Assembly: GCF_030247185.1 (NCBI RefSeq)
Contig: NC_080572.1
Location: forward strand, 100,791,198-100,855,197
Direction: 5' to 3'
From: Malaya genurostris
Taxonomy: Eukaryota; Arthropoda; Insecta; Diptera; Culicidae
DNA: 64,000 nucleotides
Each line of letters begins with the position of its first letter. Positions within the stretch are counted from its first letter, which is position 1. Shown one piece after another: positions 1-11,616 of this stretch. The translations under genes and the position numbers were made by a program. The notes beneath the pieces are model-generated. The model had not been told where the DNA came from, searched no databases, and saw only the letters and a list, made by a program, of their open reading frames with translations.

Positions 1-576
1 TTATCTGAACGGTCTTATTCAATATCGTTAGTCTGGGTCCCTTCACATTGTTCCATTCCGGGAAATGAAAAGGCAGACTCATTGGCTAAAGTGGGCGCAT
101 TAGAAGGTGATATTTATGAAAGACCAATCTGCTTCAATGAATTTTTCAGTATTTCTCGTCGAAGAGCACTTGAAAGTTGGCAAACTTCATGGAGTAATGA
201 CGAACTGGGACGATGGCTACATTCCATTATCCCTAGGGTATCGACGAAACCTTGGTTCAGGAGGATGAACGTGAGTCGCGATTTCATTCGTGTTATGTCT
301 CGGCTCATGTCTAATCACTACACATTCAACGCACATCTTCGGCGTATTGGGGTCATGGAGAGCGGTCTCTGCACCTGTGGCAACGGTTATCAGGACATCG
401 AGCATGTCGTATGGTCATGTGTGGGGTATTGTGACGCCAGGTCTGTTTTAAAGGACTCCCTCAGGGCCCGAGGTAGACCACCTGATGTTCCGGTTCGAGA
501 TGTGTTGGCGAGTCGGGATATATCATATATGTTACTCATATATAAATTCCTTAAACACATTAATATACAAGTGTAA
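1..576 (+). pseudogene. 3' end of RNase H-bearing non-LTR retrotransposon ORF2 (I/LOA group)
   Basis: The frame is open from base 1, so the ORF continues outside the window; the first ATG-like start is not the true start. The first ~30 codons read as the end of an RNase H domain (WVPSHCSIPGNEKADSLAK, with the conserved His and Asp). A C-terminal tail follows with a Cys-x-Cys ... His ... Cys arrangement (CTCG ... EHVVWSC), as in RNase H-carrying LINE clades such as I, LOA and Outcast. The product would be the polyprotein that nicks, reverse-transcribes and degrades template RNA during target-primed insertion; only the last ~190 residues are here. No stop is seen inside the visible part. The exact clade is inference. 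Confidence 0.75.
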
Positions 577-1202
577 TCTGCGTTAGTTACCCCTGTTCCT
601 CGACTGATGCGAAAAAGAAACTCCACCCACAGGTTCGACACTAACATCCGCCCGAATCTCCCCATCCCTCGTCTGTCCACCATCTTCATTGGAACTAACA
701 AGATCTTTCTGCTGTCACTAAATTTTCTGCTTCCCCCTCCCACGTTTTTTCACCATCTCGATGTCAACTAATTAGATCTTTGTCGTTCTTAGTCATTTTG
801 TTCCCATATCCCCTTTTTACTCTGTTCTCCGTAATATTTACTTCTCTGTATATTTTTTTTTTCATTTTCCTCCGTAACATCATCATCATTGCCCACGGAC
901 GGCCGCTGTAGTCTATGAGATGAATATGGGCCTGGTATTCGTAGCCTGGGGGTGTCCCCCGCGAACCCACACGGACAGAAAAAAGCGGCTAATACCAAGA
1001 TACTTACCAACGTGTTACATTCAGTACGCCGGCCGGTGCCGATTGCCAGCTGAAGGCGGGATCTGCCAAAGTCATTACATTATCTTAATATACTATCCTA
1101 GTTTTAAGTTATTTGTTAATTAAAATTAGAAAAAGCCCTTGGCATCTTAGAGCTTAAGCAGTGTGCCTTAATAAATTATATGATTGAAAAAAAAAAAAAA
1201 AA
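577..1202 (+). mobile_element. 3' UTR and poly(A) tail of the same LINE
   Basis: No ORF of note. The stretch ends in 'aataaattatatgattg' followed by a run of about 17 A (1186-1202), the expected 3' end of a poly(A)-tailed LINE with an AATAAA signal just upstream. The sequence directly after the tail begins the module that is repeated near 55.4 kb, so the LINE inserted next to or into that repeat. The matching target-site duplication would lie left of the window. Confidence 0.7.
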
Positions 1203-1515
1203 GTTATATGCACATAGTTAGAATCAGCGGCAATAGTAAAATTATCAACTGCCTGTATATAATCGGATCGCGAAACGAGAATAAGCGACCGTTTGTTGTT
1301 TCAGAGAGGATCCCCACAGCAGCGTGCAAACCTTTGATTCTCAGAAATGTCATCAAGAGAAATTCCCTCTCGCACTGGTGTCGATTCTATGTTAAATGAG
1401 CCATGCCGGGTTTTTGTAGTTGCGATGATATCTGCCTCTCTTTGATGGCACTGAATCAATCGTGTGAAGAGTTGCCAGTGAGCGTTCTTTGATACGATAA
1501 AAGCCATCCTTGGAC
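1203..1515 (-). repeat. Duplicated module, copy 1 (with 68-codon minus-strand ORF)
   Basis: This stretch is about 94% identical to 55431-55757; copy 2 has a ~14-bp extra segment near its start. Both copies hold a 68-codon ORF on the minus strand (here 1507-1301) with the pattern TKTRHGSFNIESTPVRE in the middle. I do not recognise the protein. The two ORFs differ at 12 bases and 8 residues, so there is no sign of purifying selection. Homology starts exactly after the LINE poly(A) and stops at 'aaagccatccttgga'. Probably part of an unidentified repeat family. Confidence 0.6.
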
Positions 1516-1619
1516 AGCATACTACTCAAGAATCTCCTTGGAGTAGTGGCAGATGATCAAATCGCTCCAAAAGATGATCTTACCCCTATGCTTGAGAATG
1601 AACGGCAATACACGCGTTT

Positions 1620-1814
1620 TCAGCCACGTGAATCCGGGATGTAATAGTTGAGGATCTGACGAATGGTTCGTTTCCAGGCTACTACTTGCTTGCCAACTGC
1701 CAAATCATAGCCTTCTTCGCGAATTTGTCCACAAACCCGAACCATATCTACAGTATTTTGATTCCACAAACGAGCGAAATTAATCATGATTTGTGGAAAA
1801 TAGATTATTTTCAT
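1620..1814 (-). pseudogene. Myb/SANT-like DNA-binding domain remnant
   Basis: A 64-codon minus-strand ORF holds ARLWNQNTVDMVRVCGQI, then EEGYDLAVGKQVVAWKRTIR and YYI. The spacing (hydrophobic helix, 'GY.l...Q...WK.l.r.Y') resembles Myb/SANT-like (MSANTD, Adf-1-type) domains found in Harbinger transposon accessory proteins and insect regulators. The downstream frame toward 1507 is broken by stops, so this is at best a fragment. It may belong with the 68-codon ORF as parts of one degraded element. The family assignment is by motif shape only. Confidence 0.35.
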
Positions 1815-1829
1815 GATATGATAATCACC

Positions 1830-2850
1830 ATGGTTGAAAGTTCTCTGATCGTGAACTGTTTGAACTCATTTCTCGAACAGCGAATTTCTTCCAAGGATCA
1901 ATTAAAATTCAATTGTTCGGATTTTTGATTTATGATTAGATTGTTGCATTTTTTTTAAACTAACCATAGCAATCTTTTTTTTTTATTATTTATAAAAAAT
2001 ATTACATTTTATATGTTTGCAAAATGAAAGGCCTAGTTGTGGATTAATCACAACTTCATGATTCACATTCGGTGAATTAAAAACTATTTTTCAATATTTA
2101 CTTTTATTTCATATTTTTCAGAATCATGGAACGATTCGAGTAGTGCTTGTACTGAAATGTTTTTTTTTTCTATTAATTTATCACACCAAAACAATGTAAA
2201 AAATCTTTACTCACTTTTCTTAGGTGTGGGTAAATCGATTTTTGAAAACTAAGATTCAAACAAAACCGTCTTATGATAACATAGCCTGCTATTCAATTTC
2301 ATATTTATATATGATTTTTTTCACAAGCGATGGCGAAACGAGGAGCAAATTTTTATGAAACTTACTGGTAAATTCTCACTCACTTCGATTTCTTCGATTG
2401 GCTTTAATGATACTGCATAATTTTATCAAGAAACGGCTTAAGGTTTCGAAATTATAGGTCAATGAGTATCAAAACTTTTAAACGGTCATACAAAATGACA
2501 ATGCAAAACATCGGTTTGTGCTGGTACGGAAAAAGAAAACACCACCACCTAGCACACGGCGTGCTTTGTTTAATTCGTAGAGTTGTCACGTTTGAATATA
2601 TATTTTGAAGGAGAAAAATCTGTTAATCTGTATCGGGTGATTCTTTCCATAAAAAAAGAAAAGTGAAAAGTTCATTTTTTTCGGTATTCTAAATAGCGTA
2701 CGTTTGTTACGCATGCGCTTGAAGAAGGCTATACCTGCTTATGTGTTTTTCGTTCAAGATATAATATTGATATTGCAAATCATTTGTTACCTATGATAAT
2801 CAGATAACCACATGTCATTATTACCAAAAAGTTGTTCACTATGGAAAGCT
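1830..2850. repeat. AT-rich, mostly unannotated; degenerate TTTCTCAT-family piece near 2205-2420
   Basis: No coding signal. Around 2205-2420 the text 'acaagcgatggcgaaacgagg...aaatttttatgaaacttac' matches the F copy at 28390-28450 and is probably an old member of the abundant TTTCTCAT repeat family. The rest is AT-rich without a recognisable feature. Confidence 0.3.
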
Positions 2851-3180
2851 ATGTCAAAAACTGGATAAGAACACATCTACACCAAAGGACGACAGCGGTT
2901 CCTCGCACCAACCCCAAAGCACCCCAGTAAATCGGAGACAGCCATCAATAACAATGAAGCATCCTCCTCGACGAAATCATCAGTATTCCCTATAGAACAA
3001 GGTACATCAATTGCAGCTAACAACTTACCCAATGCCTGAGCAAAATTAACGTTTATACGATAATTCCGTCAATAACAGTGATGCCGAACCAATGGACGGG
3101 AGCGTGAATAGCGAACCACTGCGCCCACTTCATTCACTGGATAGCAATGAAAACGCCTCTTCTCCAAGGAAGAAAATAAA
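2851..3180 (+). pseudogene. Broken ORF1 (gag) N-terminal remnant, Jockey-type
   Basis: Starting at an ATG at 2851, pieces in shifting frames read as a Ser/Asn/Pro-rich, Lys-ended leader (DKNTSTPKDDSGSS, NNNEASSSTKSS, NSDAEPMDGSVNSEPL, DSNENASSPRKKIKL). Composition and the terminal basic patch resemble the leader of Jockey-clade ORF1 proteins, which precede the RNA-binding domain and zinc knuckles. Stops and at least two frameshifts show it is dead. No zinc knuckle, endonuclease or RT follows. It could be a non-TE low-complexity gene fragment. Confidence 0.35.
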
Positions 3181-3329
3181 ACTTTTTTTTTTCAGACACC
3201 ATTTCTGTAGAGTTCATAGGTTTCGAGTCAAATATTTAGACATATCTCGAGAACGGCTATTTCTAGGAAAAATATCATTACGAGTGATTTTTATTTCGTC
3301 TGTAGAATCATATTATAGTGTTTAAATGA

Positions 3330-4785
3330 CTATTCTGAATCAAAAACATGAAGTTGGTAAATGTTTGTGAATTATTTTTACCTGTAACTTTTTCATTTTT
3401 CAGTTGACTCTTCAAATGACTATCGAATGTGGACTTTAAGTTGAGATTGAAATTAAAAGTTTTGAATATTGAGCTTTTTTCCAGTGTATTTGTTTTCAGA
3501 GTGCCGAAGTGTATTTGTTTTCTTACACCTTCATTTTGGACACTACTTCTGAATAATTTACAGTTTCCGAGTTACACAGATTTGAAGTGAATGAAGAAAT
3601 ACATCGACTCGTTTAAACACTGGATATATTACTATTTGTACTGCCCACAGGTAAAAATATGAGAAAATCCTATATAAAAAAAAAATTTGCGGTTAACCTC
3701 AGTTTAAAAGGTACAGTAGAAAGTAAAGGCAAAGAAACTAGTTTTCTTCCCAACCCATCAAAATGAAAATATTCATTTGATTTTATCGATAATCGATCGG
3801 TGAGACTAATTTTTTTTACCATACCGGCCGTGCACATTCAGATCATGTTCCAAAATCTTTTCTGCCGTCTCCTAAGTTGTGTTCCATCATATACACAGTA
3901 GCTTAGTTGGCAGAACGATTTTCTCGGATTGGAGAAGGTTGAGAATTAATAACTGTCTGAGAACTTTTGTCGTCAGTTTTCGTATTTCGTACTTTTCATT
4001 TCAGCATTCAAATTTTCAGTTTGTCTTTTCGTTGGGTAATGTTGAAAAGTTCTGCTTTGGGTATGTTTTCTTGTGGCATTTGTGGACAAAAGTCGTGCTC
4101 ACAATAAGCTGATAAATTGATTACAGTGCGCAGGATGATCTATCTGTATCGAAACATTCAGATTTTAAACAGCTTCCTGAACAGAAATATTCTATGGGTA
4201 CTGCAAGAGAGATTTGAGCTGTCGAAGTTCAGTCAATAATTTCGGTTTCTTTTTCTCAAGCAGTACAAGTGTTCTGAGACATGCTCTAATACTTCCAAGA
4301 TGTCAGAGCTCCTTCATTGCCAAGCGCCAACTCATGAAGAAGCAACAGACTGTTGTCAATGAGGCGTAGTTCATTCCAAACTGGCGTTTTCTGATGAGGA
4401 GGCATAGCAAACATGACGGAAGGAGTCAAACAAAAGGATGGCATATTCGCCTTTGTTAACAAGATAACTTTTTCTGTGTTCGGTATAAATTGAGTTTGAA
4501 ATTTAGACATGATTCAAATGTTCGATAAAATATTTGAACTAATTGATCATATGTTTATCGTAACAAACTTCAAGTTTTTATCTGTTTACTTTTATTTTCT
4601 TTCTTGCAATTTTCACAAGAAGTAAATGTTTCTGAGAAAACTAGATTTGAAGTGTGAAAATAGCCTTTTAAAAAACTTTAAAACACACTGACCTCAGACC
4701 TTAGCGCTTACGACGTTTATTCGGTTACATTCCCGAAAACACTCTCCAGAGATGGTCGGGTGAGCAATTATTCGTTCATAAACCA
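3330..4785. other. AT-rich stretch without recognisable feature
   Basis: Only short ORFs without family signature (for example 3879-4112 plus and 4286-4510 minus). I see no repeat boundary, tRNA-like box or splice-supported ORF. Confidence 0.4.
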
Positions 4786-5800
4786 CACGGAAAGACCGAA
4801 ATCAGCATTTTGGCGAAAAAATTAGTTGATTTTCTGATTTTAGTTAGTTATTTTTTGAGACAACTAAAAAAATCTTACTTTTGCTAATTTAGATTTTTTA
4901 ATTCTGATTCCCTTGATAATAATAAATTATTTGTTGAAATGGCTATTTTTTTAGTTGAATTCACCAATTGTCATTTCTTAGCTAATCCACACTTCATATC
5001 CATTCAACTAATTTTTTAGTTGAATTAGAGAAATAAAACGTTGTTTTCAACCAGCATAAATGGTTGAATTGGTTTCTGCCATTTGCAGCTATATGGCGCT
5101 CTGTCACCGAAATAACGCTAACACCGTAATGACTACTAGCCACTAGGTGGCACAGTACCGAAAAAAATATCAGTCGCCGTTGTCTTTTCTATATTGGCAG
5201 GTATAAATACGATGTTGTATTGGAGAAAAAGACATAAGCGAAACATAAACTTCTTTCTGAACATTTTTCTTCTAAATCGCTGTTTTCTTCATTCGACTTC
5301 GCGAAATCGACTCTCTCACTGAAAGCTTTGAGCACTCGGAAAATAAAAACCGAATACAAGTAGTACATCGGACGGCGTGACCCGGAAGGTTGGACGATAC
5401 AAAAAACATCATTTGATATATAGAATTAGAGTTGAACATTCGAAACTCACTTCACTGTTCCACGTAAAATATTATTACGCACAATCGCTTCAAATGCGCA
5501 CAAATTTCTTTGTGCTGTCCTTCAGTAATGATGGTTATAGATAAATAGAAACACATTTTCTGATTTTAATAACAAAATTAGTTGTCAATGAGAATTTCGT
5601 GTTGGATTGAAATCTTACTGGTTTGTGCCCAGGATATTCGCCAACTAAACACATTCTCTAAAAATAAGAGTTTTTTTCAGCAAAGTGAATTCTTAATTTT
5701 AACTAATTTCATAGTTATTTTGGAAATTTTGTTGTTAAAATCAACTAATTCAAAAACAGTAATACGAATTAGGCGCAGAGCTAATTTCGGTCGTTCCGTG
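4786..5800 (+). mobile_element. CACGGAA-ended MITE, copy 1 (1015 bp)
   Basis: The terminal inverted repeats begin CACGGAAAGACCGAAAT and end in the complement (ATTTCGGTCGTTCCGTG). They are flanked by CA on both sides (4784-4785 and 5801-5802), a 2-bp target duplication as in Tc1/mariner-type transposition. Subterminal sequence is rich in 'ttagttgatttt' direct and inverted motifs. There is no transposase, so the element is non-autonomous. Copies 2 (6760-7477, inverted, shortened) and 3 (26559-27742) confirm the ends. It carries a CTCF-consensus-like motif at 5140-5153. Confidence 0.85.
5140..5153 (+). promoter_or_regulatory. CTCF-consensus-like motif inside MITE copy 1
   Basis: CCACTAGGTGGCAC fits the general CTCF core CCASYAGRKGGCRS at all 14 positions. 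Mosquitoes have CTCF, but binding here is untested and one short motif can occur by chance. Copy 3 of the MITE keeps a full match; copy 2 has one mismatch. Confidence 0.35.
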
Positions 5801-6028
5801 CACGTAGATCAAAATCTGGCATTTAACAAATTTAACCCCCCCTCCCCCTTCTTAGACTTTCGTAGACTTTCCAATTAAAATCGCGTTTTATGTAAACAAC
5901 CGTTCGTGGGCATACGATTTTTAGACGGTACGATAATGAGTTAACACAAAGATTTAATGTTTTACTTTTTTTTTTTTTTAAATATTATAAATAAGTATAG
6001 AATTCGCTCAAACCTTAATAAAATTTTG

Positions 6029-6420
6029 CGAGGCCCAGAGGGCCGAGTGTCATATATCAATCGATTCAGCTCGACGAACTGTCGTCCGTGTGTTGTCAAC
6101 TAAGAGGTCGAGATCTCAGAGAAGACTGAACCGATTTTGATCAAACCAGTCGCAAATGAAAGGTCTCCCCGTCACGCTATTGAATAGTTTTGAGATCGCA
6201 TGTTTACTTTTTGAGTTACACGAAGTTTTATGTCAAAATTTTCAGTTTTTTGACAGTATCTGTCACACTTGACTTTGAAAACAGAATATGTTTCCAGACT
6301 TAGATTCCGCACGGTTATAACTATCCAGCAAGCCATAGATTGTTGAAATTCGTGCATTTCCAAGTAGGAGTTTTGAGCATTGTGTTCCAAAGCAATACTT
6401 GGGAGCAACGTGAAACACGA
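6029..6420 (+). repeat. TTTCTCAT-family repeat, copy A (partial)
   Basis: It contains the family landmarks 'ggcccagagggccgagtgtcat', 'gattcagctcgacgaactg' and 'tgaaccgattttgatcaaac...aaatgaaaggtct', in the same order as the better copies near 13.3 and 28.0 kb. Both termini are missing or too degraded to place. It is non-coding. Confidence 0.6.
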
Positions 6421-6639
6421 TTTTTTATACTGTTACAATACAATTGTTCCTAAGTACCAAAAAGACTGTGTACAGCATCCTTTTTCATGACATTTTGACT
6501 CGGACCGATTTTAGCACGGCTCGTTTTTGGCAACATAATCGTTCGAATATGACATATGTAAACCAGATGATGGCAGAATTTTCAAGTTGAATGCAATTCC
6601 ATAATTACATTGTTTTAAACTACTTACAGCAATAAATGC

Positions 6640-7680
6640 TGGATGAACATAACACCCATATACCATTCGAATCAGTTCGTCGAAATCGGCAAATGCGTGT
6701 GTGACAAATAATTTCACTCAATTTTTTCGGAGGGGACTCAGCCGTTTTCTACAAACCCACACGGAACGACCGAAATTAGCTCTGCGCCTAATTCGTATTA
6801 CTGTTTTTGAATTAGTTGATTTTAACAACAAAATTTCCAAAATAACTATAAAATTAGTTAAAATTTAGAATTTACTGTGCTGAAAAAAACTCTTATTTTT
6901 AGAAAATGTGTTTAGATGGCGAATAATCTGGACACAAACCAGCAATATTTCAATCCAACACGAAATTCTCATTGACAACTAATTTCGTTATTAAAATCAG
7001 AAACTTTGATTCTATTTATCTATCACCGTCATTACTGAAAGACTGCAGTGTCGATTTCGCGAAGTCGAATGAAGAAAACAGCGATTTAGAAGTAAAATTT
7101 TTTTCGGTAGTAGTGTGCAATCTAGTGGCTAGTAGTCATTACGATGTTAACGAGCGCCATATAGCTGCTAATTGCAGAAACCAATTCAATCATTTATGTT
7201 GGTTGAAAACAACGTTTTATTTCTCTAATTCAACTAAAAAATTAGTTGAATGGATATGAAGCGTGCCTTAGCTAAGAAATGACAGCACGTTTAATTGGTG
7301 AATTCAACTAAAAAAAATAGCCATTTCAACAAATATTTTATTATTATTAAGAGAATTAGAATTAAAAAATCTAAATTAGCAAAAGTAAGATTTTTTTAGT
7401 TGTCTCAAAAAATAACTAACTAAAATCAGAAAATCAACTAATTTTTTCGCCAAAATGCTAATTTCGGTCTTTCCGTGCAGATTCATACGAAAAAACGTAT
7501 GCTCCTGAACAAAGTTCCTGAATTAATTAAAAATTAAAATTGTGGACCCATTTTTCTCGTAGATGGCTGAACCGATCTAAGATTCAAATGAAAAGTTTTA
7601 AGATCCTATAAAACATCTCGCTTTTTAGTCCGATCCAACTTCCGGTTTAGGGGATACAGTATGATTAGTATAAATATGTC
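6640..7680 (+). repeat. TTTCTCAT-family repeat, copy B, split by MITE copy 2
   Basis: The left half (about 6640-6759) has 'taccattcgaatcagttcgtcg' and 'aatttcactcaattttttcgg'. The right half (about 7478-7680) resumes with 'gattcatacg' and later carries 'gatggctgaaccgatctaag' and 'caacttccggttta'. The MITE at 6760-7477 sits at the family position 'acaaac/agattcaaatg', which shows it is younger than this repeat. The boundaries are approximate. Confidence 0.5.
6760..7477 (-). mobile_element. CACGGAA-ended MITE, copy 2 (718 bp, inverted)
   Basis: Ends CACGGAACGACCGAAATTAG and its complement, flanked by CA/CA (6758-6759, 7478-7479). It is in opposite orientation to copies 1 and 3 and lacks about 300-450 bp of their interior. 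The 95-codon ORF inside (6972-7259) is translation of MITE sequence and not a gene. The CTCF-like site (7114-7127, minus) has one mismatch. Confidence 0.85.
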
Positions 7681-7699
7681 TATTTCACATAAATTAATC

Positions 7700-9370
7700 A
7701 GGTTTATCAGGTTTCATTTTTGGATTCGAAAGGTACCCAAAAATTTAATTCGCACTACGATTTCTCATAGACTGCTCAGGTGAATTTATCCGACTTCTGT
7801 ATCGAATCGTTTCTCAAAGCTCAAACGTTTTCTCAAAAAAGCCAAATCGAATTGCATAAACAAAAGTTCAAATTAAAATCAACTTATGGTTCCATACAGA
7901 ATTAATGAATTTAATCCAATTCTGACTTCCGATTCTAGAATTACACGATGATGATTTTTTTTCAAATTCAAACCTATATAGAAGATGACAATCCCAAAAA
8001 GTTTTAAAGTTGTACTTAAAACTATTGCAATGTATTCATCATATTAATTTATGGCAGTTTCGACATTACAGAGTAATGAGTGATTAAAATTTCGATTTGC
8101 CGCTTAAAACGTCGGTCATTCAAATAATGTCATAAGAACTAAAACACCTTAGAATATGCATGCAAAAAACATATGCGGTTTGATAAAAAAAGGTATCATT
8201 TCAATGCTAGGTGGATTAAGCACGATTTTGTAATATTATTCATAACCAATAAACTAACAGTTTCCCTTGAAAAAGATCATAACCAGTGGTCGAAACGTCG
8301 GGCAGTATATAACAGCAGTTCTTATTTAACAGACCGGTAAAGCCGAAACCATAATTATTGCAAAATTAAAATCAACAATTTTAATTGGTTGGAAGAATCC
8401 TCACGGACAACTACTTCACCTCAAAACAAAAATATGAATAAATTTTTAAATTTCCTCGCAATTTGTTATTTTCATAATTAATTTCTTTTTCTTATTCGTG
8501 ATCGGCTATAGATGTGTGATCCATTTCAATCATTTTGTCACCCTTCTAACATCGGTCCTTTACCGATTTCTAAAATTCTCTGGATATTTCACTCGTCAAA
8601 ACGCTCATGGATTACAGAAGCAATTGACATTATCTTCATTTCTCCTTTCACTGCTTGATTACGATGTGACTACATAATAATCGGAAAGTATAAAAATTGA
8701 AATTTATACATTTACTCCAATAAACTTAAAGTCCGATGACTTTTTGCAAAGAATAATGAGCTTTTTCAATTTATGTTTATGTTAGTACTTTCTATTATTT
8801 TTTTCACTTCGATAGGGAATAGGGGAATGAAAAAAGAAAACAATAGAGTCGCCTGTCTTTGAGTATACTTCTACTTGATCATAGTACTACGGAGTATCTC
8901 ATTTGATAATCATTTTCACAGTAGTAAACTGTCGACGATATTTTTAGTCAGTCTGTCAAGGTTTTTCGACGTGACAAATTGCAATTCTGCTCTCAAGCAT
9001 CAAGCATTTGATTGAATACGCAAATTCAACTGTCTTTTTGATCAATCGAAGGAAACGGGCGGGCGGCGTATATTGCTTGAAAAATTAAAAAAAAATGAGA
9101 CTACGTAGACTTTAGGCAAAAACCCCCCTCCCTACTCGTAGACGAACGTAGACTTTTGGCAGGCTCCCCCTCCCCCCCGGTGTGTCGACGTGGTGTATGA
9201 ACGGTCCAAAATCCGAAACCCGACCCGAACCCGGGAATTTTTTTTTCAAACCCTGACCCGATCCATTCCCAATAAAAAACCAAAATATTTACCCGTGTTC
9301 GACCCGAACTTGAGTAATTCGATTTCGAATATTCGAAACCCAAATTTTATCAACACGAATCCGAATTAGG
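7700..9370. other. AT-rich, no gene; a few repeat fragments
   Basis: Near 8250-8390 the string 'gtggtcgaaacgtcgggcag ... agaccggtaaagccgaaa' resembles tails of insect retroelements (motif GGTCGAAACGTCGG), but nothing coding is attached. Near 9100-9200, 'cgtagacgaacgtagac' and C-runs recall another dispersed mosquito repeat, with a second occurrence near 5837-5875. At 9195-9330 the DNA is a degenerate (CCCGAA)-type low-complexity run. Otherwise featureless. Confidence 0.3.
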
Positions 9371-9960
9371 TACAATACACGAAATCCGACTATCTCTACT
9401 TTCCACCCTATAATTTCGGATTCACAAGTAGGATAAAATTTTACAGCAACCTATTGGAGCTCAAGATTTTCTACTCGAATCTAGATTTGAGAAAACATGT
9501 TTACCTATTCCAGAGAAATCGAAGCACGTTCCGTGTTTTCGGAGTCTTTGATCACTATTTCCGTTACTTTGGAACCGGATGAAATTTCGTAGCAGTCTAT
9601 TAGATCATAAGTCCTTTTATTTGAATTTAACCTTGGGAAAAACGGTCCAACCATCTTCGATAGATCGAAGTTAGTTCCATTTATGTGTTATAATTCACTG
9701 TTTCCGGTACTCTCGGAGCCGGAAAGCGAAAGCCGTTTTTGCAAAAATGAGTATGTTTGACTATCAACTTACAATATTAAAAAAACATAAACCTTTTTAT
9801 ATCTAGTTTTTAAGAATCCGCTTCTCGATCACTCATATAAAATGTTCGGAAATTAATATTATGTATTTACTGAGCGAAAGTAGGATCTTTAAAAAATATG
9901 AGGATTTTTTAATGGAGCCCTTTCATTTGAAACAAAGTTTGTGAAAGTCGGTCAGTCTCT
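9370..9960 (-). repeat. TTTCTCAT-family repeat, old degraded copy
   Basis: It shows family-like phrases in reverse orientation ('gatcactatttccg', 'ttggaaccgg', 'ggtcagtctctgagaat') spread through an otherwise AT-rich stretch. Divergence is high and the ends are not definable. Confidence 0.35.
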
Positions 9961-11616
9961 GAGAATAGTAAATGCACAAAAATAAAACCTCAATCTATCG
10001 ATTACTCTCCTATGAATGAAATTCAATGGCGAATCATGATTGTCGTGGTGCTGAAATTTCTTGACGCAAATTAATGCATATCATCATATCTACATCAATC
10101 AATCTGACATCACTGTAACCGACACGCAATCCAGCAGTTGAAATATTTCCAGCATATCAAAGGTGCCTAAAAGAAGAACAATAAGAAACCAGTATCAGGA
10201 ATTGTCTTAGCGTCGATCTAGTAAGGAGAACTATACATTAGAAAAAAATTCAGAAATACGAAACAGTTTCTCCTCTTCAAAATAATATGTGATGTAAGAA
10301 GCTCACAATAAAATCAATTTTGCAAAATTCAAGAGCTATAGCCTCCGAAGTTTTTGTTGTGCGGAACTAACTTATGTACCATTATATTGGTACATGTTAT
10401 TGAAGGGCTGTTCACTCTCATTTCCCAAAATTTGCTGCTCGGTTGAAAATTATAAAAAAAAACGAAAAAAACGGTTGAAAATTAAAATTTTGTAATAGAA
10501 AAATTCAACTATTACTGAAAAGTAAATTCAGTTCTCGCTCTAAACAAATAAAACAAATTTCAATATTTAGACTAAAATGTATTGAGTTAATCCCCTCAGT
10601 GAACCGATAAAAATAATAATCGCAATCATTGAAAATTTCATTTAACCTCTCACTCGTTTCAGGAATGCACCTCATTATTTATGTACCCACACATTGACGA
10701 CGGCATTCCTGTTTTTTTTTAATGAAATTCACTTAACTGAAATTTGCTGATAATTGTACTGCTATGCACTAAATAAACAATCTATTCGATAACAATGCGG
10801 TAGTACAATAAATAATGAAATGGACAAAAGTTTACACCAGTTGCACGAACATTGCCATTATTATCATTATCATCATCATCATCATCATCGTCCTCATTAA
10901 AGATACACTTCCACCAGTCCTTGTTTGCGTCGGTGTTCTATCGACCGGCCAATGAATACTGTGAAATACCCTTCAACAGATTGCAATTGTAGCGCATGCA
11001 ACATGGTGGCAAATAAATTGCATTCGGTCGTGACAGTAAACTGTGACGATAGTGTTTCTGTTTTTTTTTTCGTCGCTGTGCTGTTTTAATTTCTCGCGTT
11101 CTGATGCCATCGTAGATTAGATTGCAGTCAGTACAAATAAACAAATGGCTGAAATTTGCATGTCTATCAAATTAAATAGCCTGTTGCCGGATGATCGTTT
11201 GCTGGAGCGGCAGACAGGCGTTCAGGTATGGGATCATCGCGAAATTGTAACAGAATTTTGATATGACAGGATGGGTTGGAGCAAATCTTTTTTTTATTCA
11301 TTTGACGCACACTACCAGTACACGGATGTAGCGTTAGTTGTAGTTGTACCAGTCGGGATCAACGTACCATTGATTAGTTTACCTATTTTTCTCTTCTTAG
11401 CACTCGATAGAACAAAATTCAATACATTGGAATTGTTGAAAAATATCGAATCGTATACTATCGTCATGTGAACCTGTATTCATGCCTCAATTTATTTTGA
11501 TTTGGCAAGCTATATGTAGCTCTGGAACCGGAAACGAGCAACAGCAGCTGGCGGCCGGCAATTCTCTTGTGTTTTTATTGTTTCTTTGTGTTTCATCGAA
11601 CAGTGTCGTAGTTATC
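9960..11616. other. No gene seen; (ATC)n microsatellite at about 10857-10892
   Basis: AT-rich DNA with a short (ATC)n run near 10857-10892 and short ORFs with no signature. The interval 11150-11600 is less AT-rich ('gccggatgatcgtttgctgg', 'gcagctggcggccggcaatt') but no coding frame is convincing. Confidence 0.35.

Noticed and set aside
6972..7259. 95-codon ORF
   Set aside because: Lies wholly in MITE copy 2 and is not open in copies 1 and 3.
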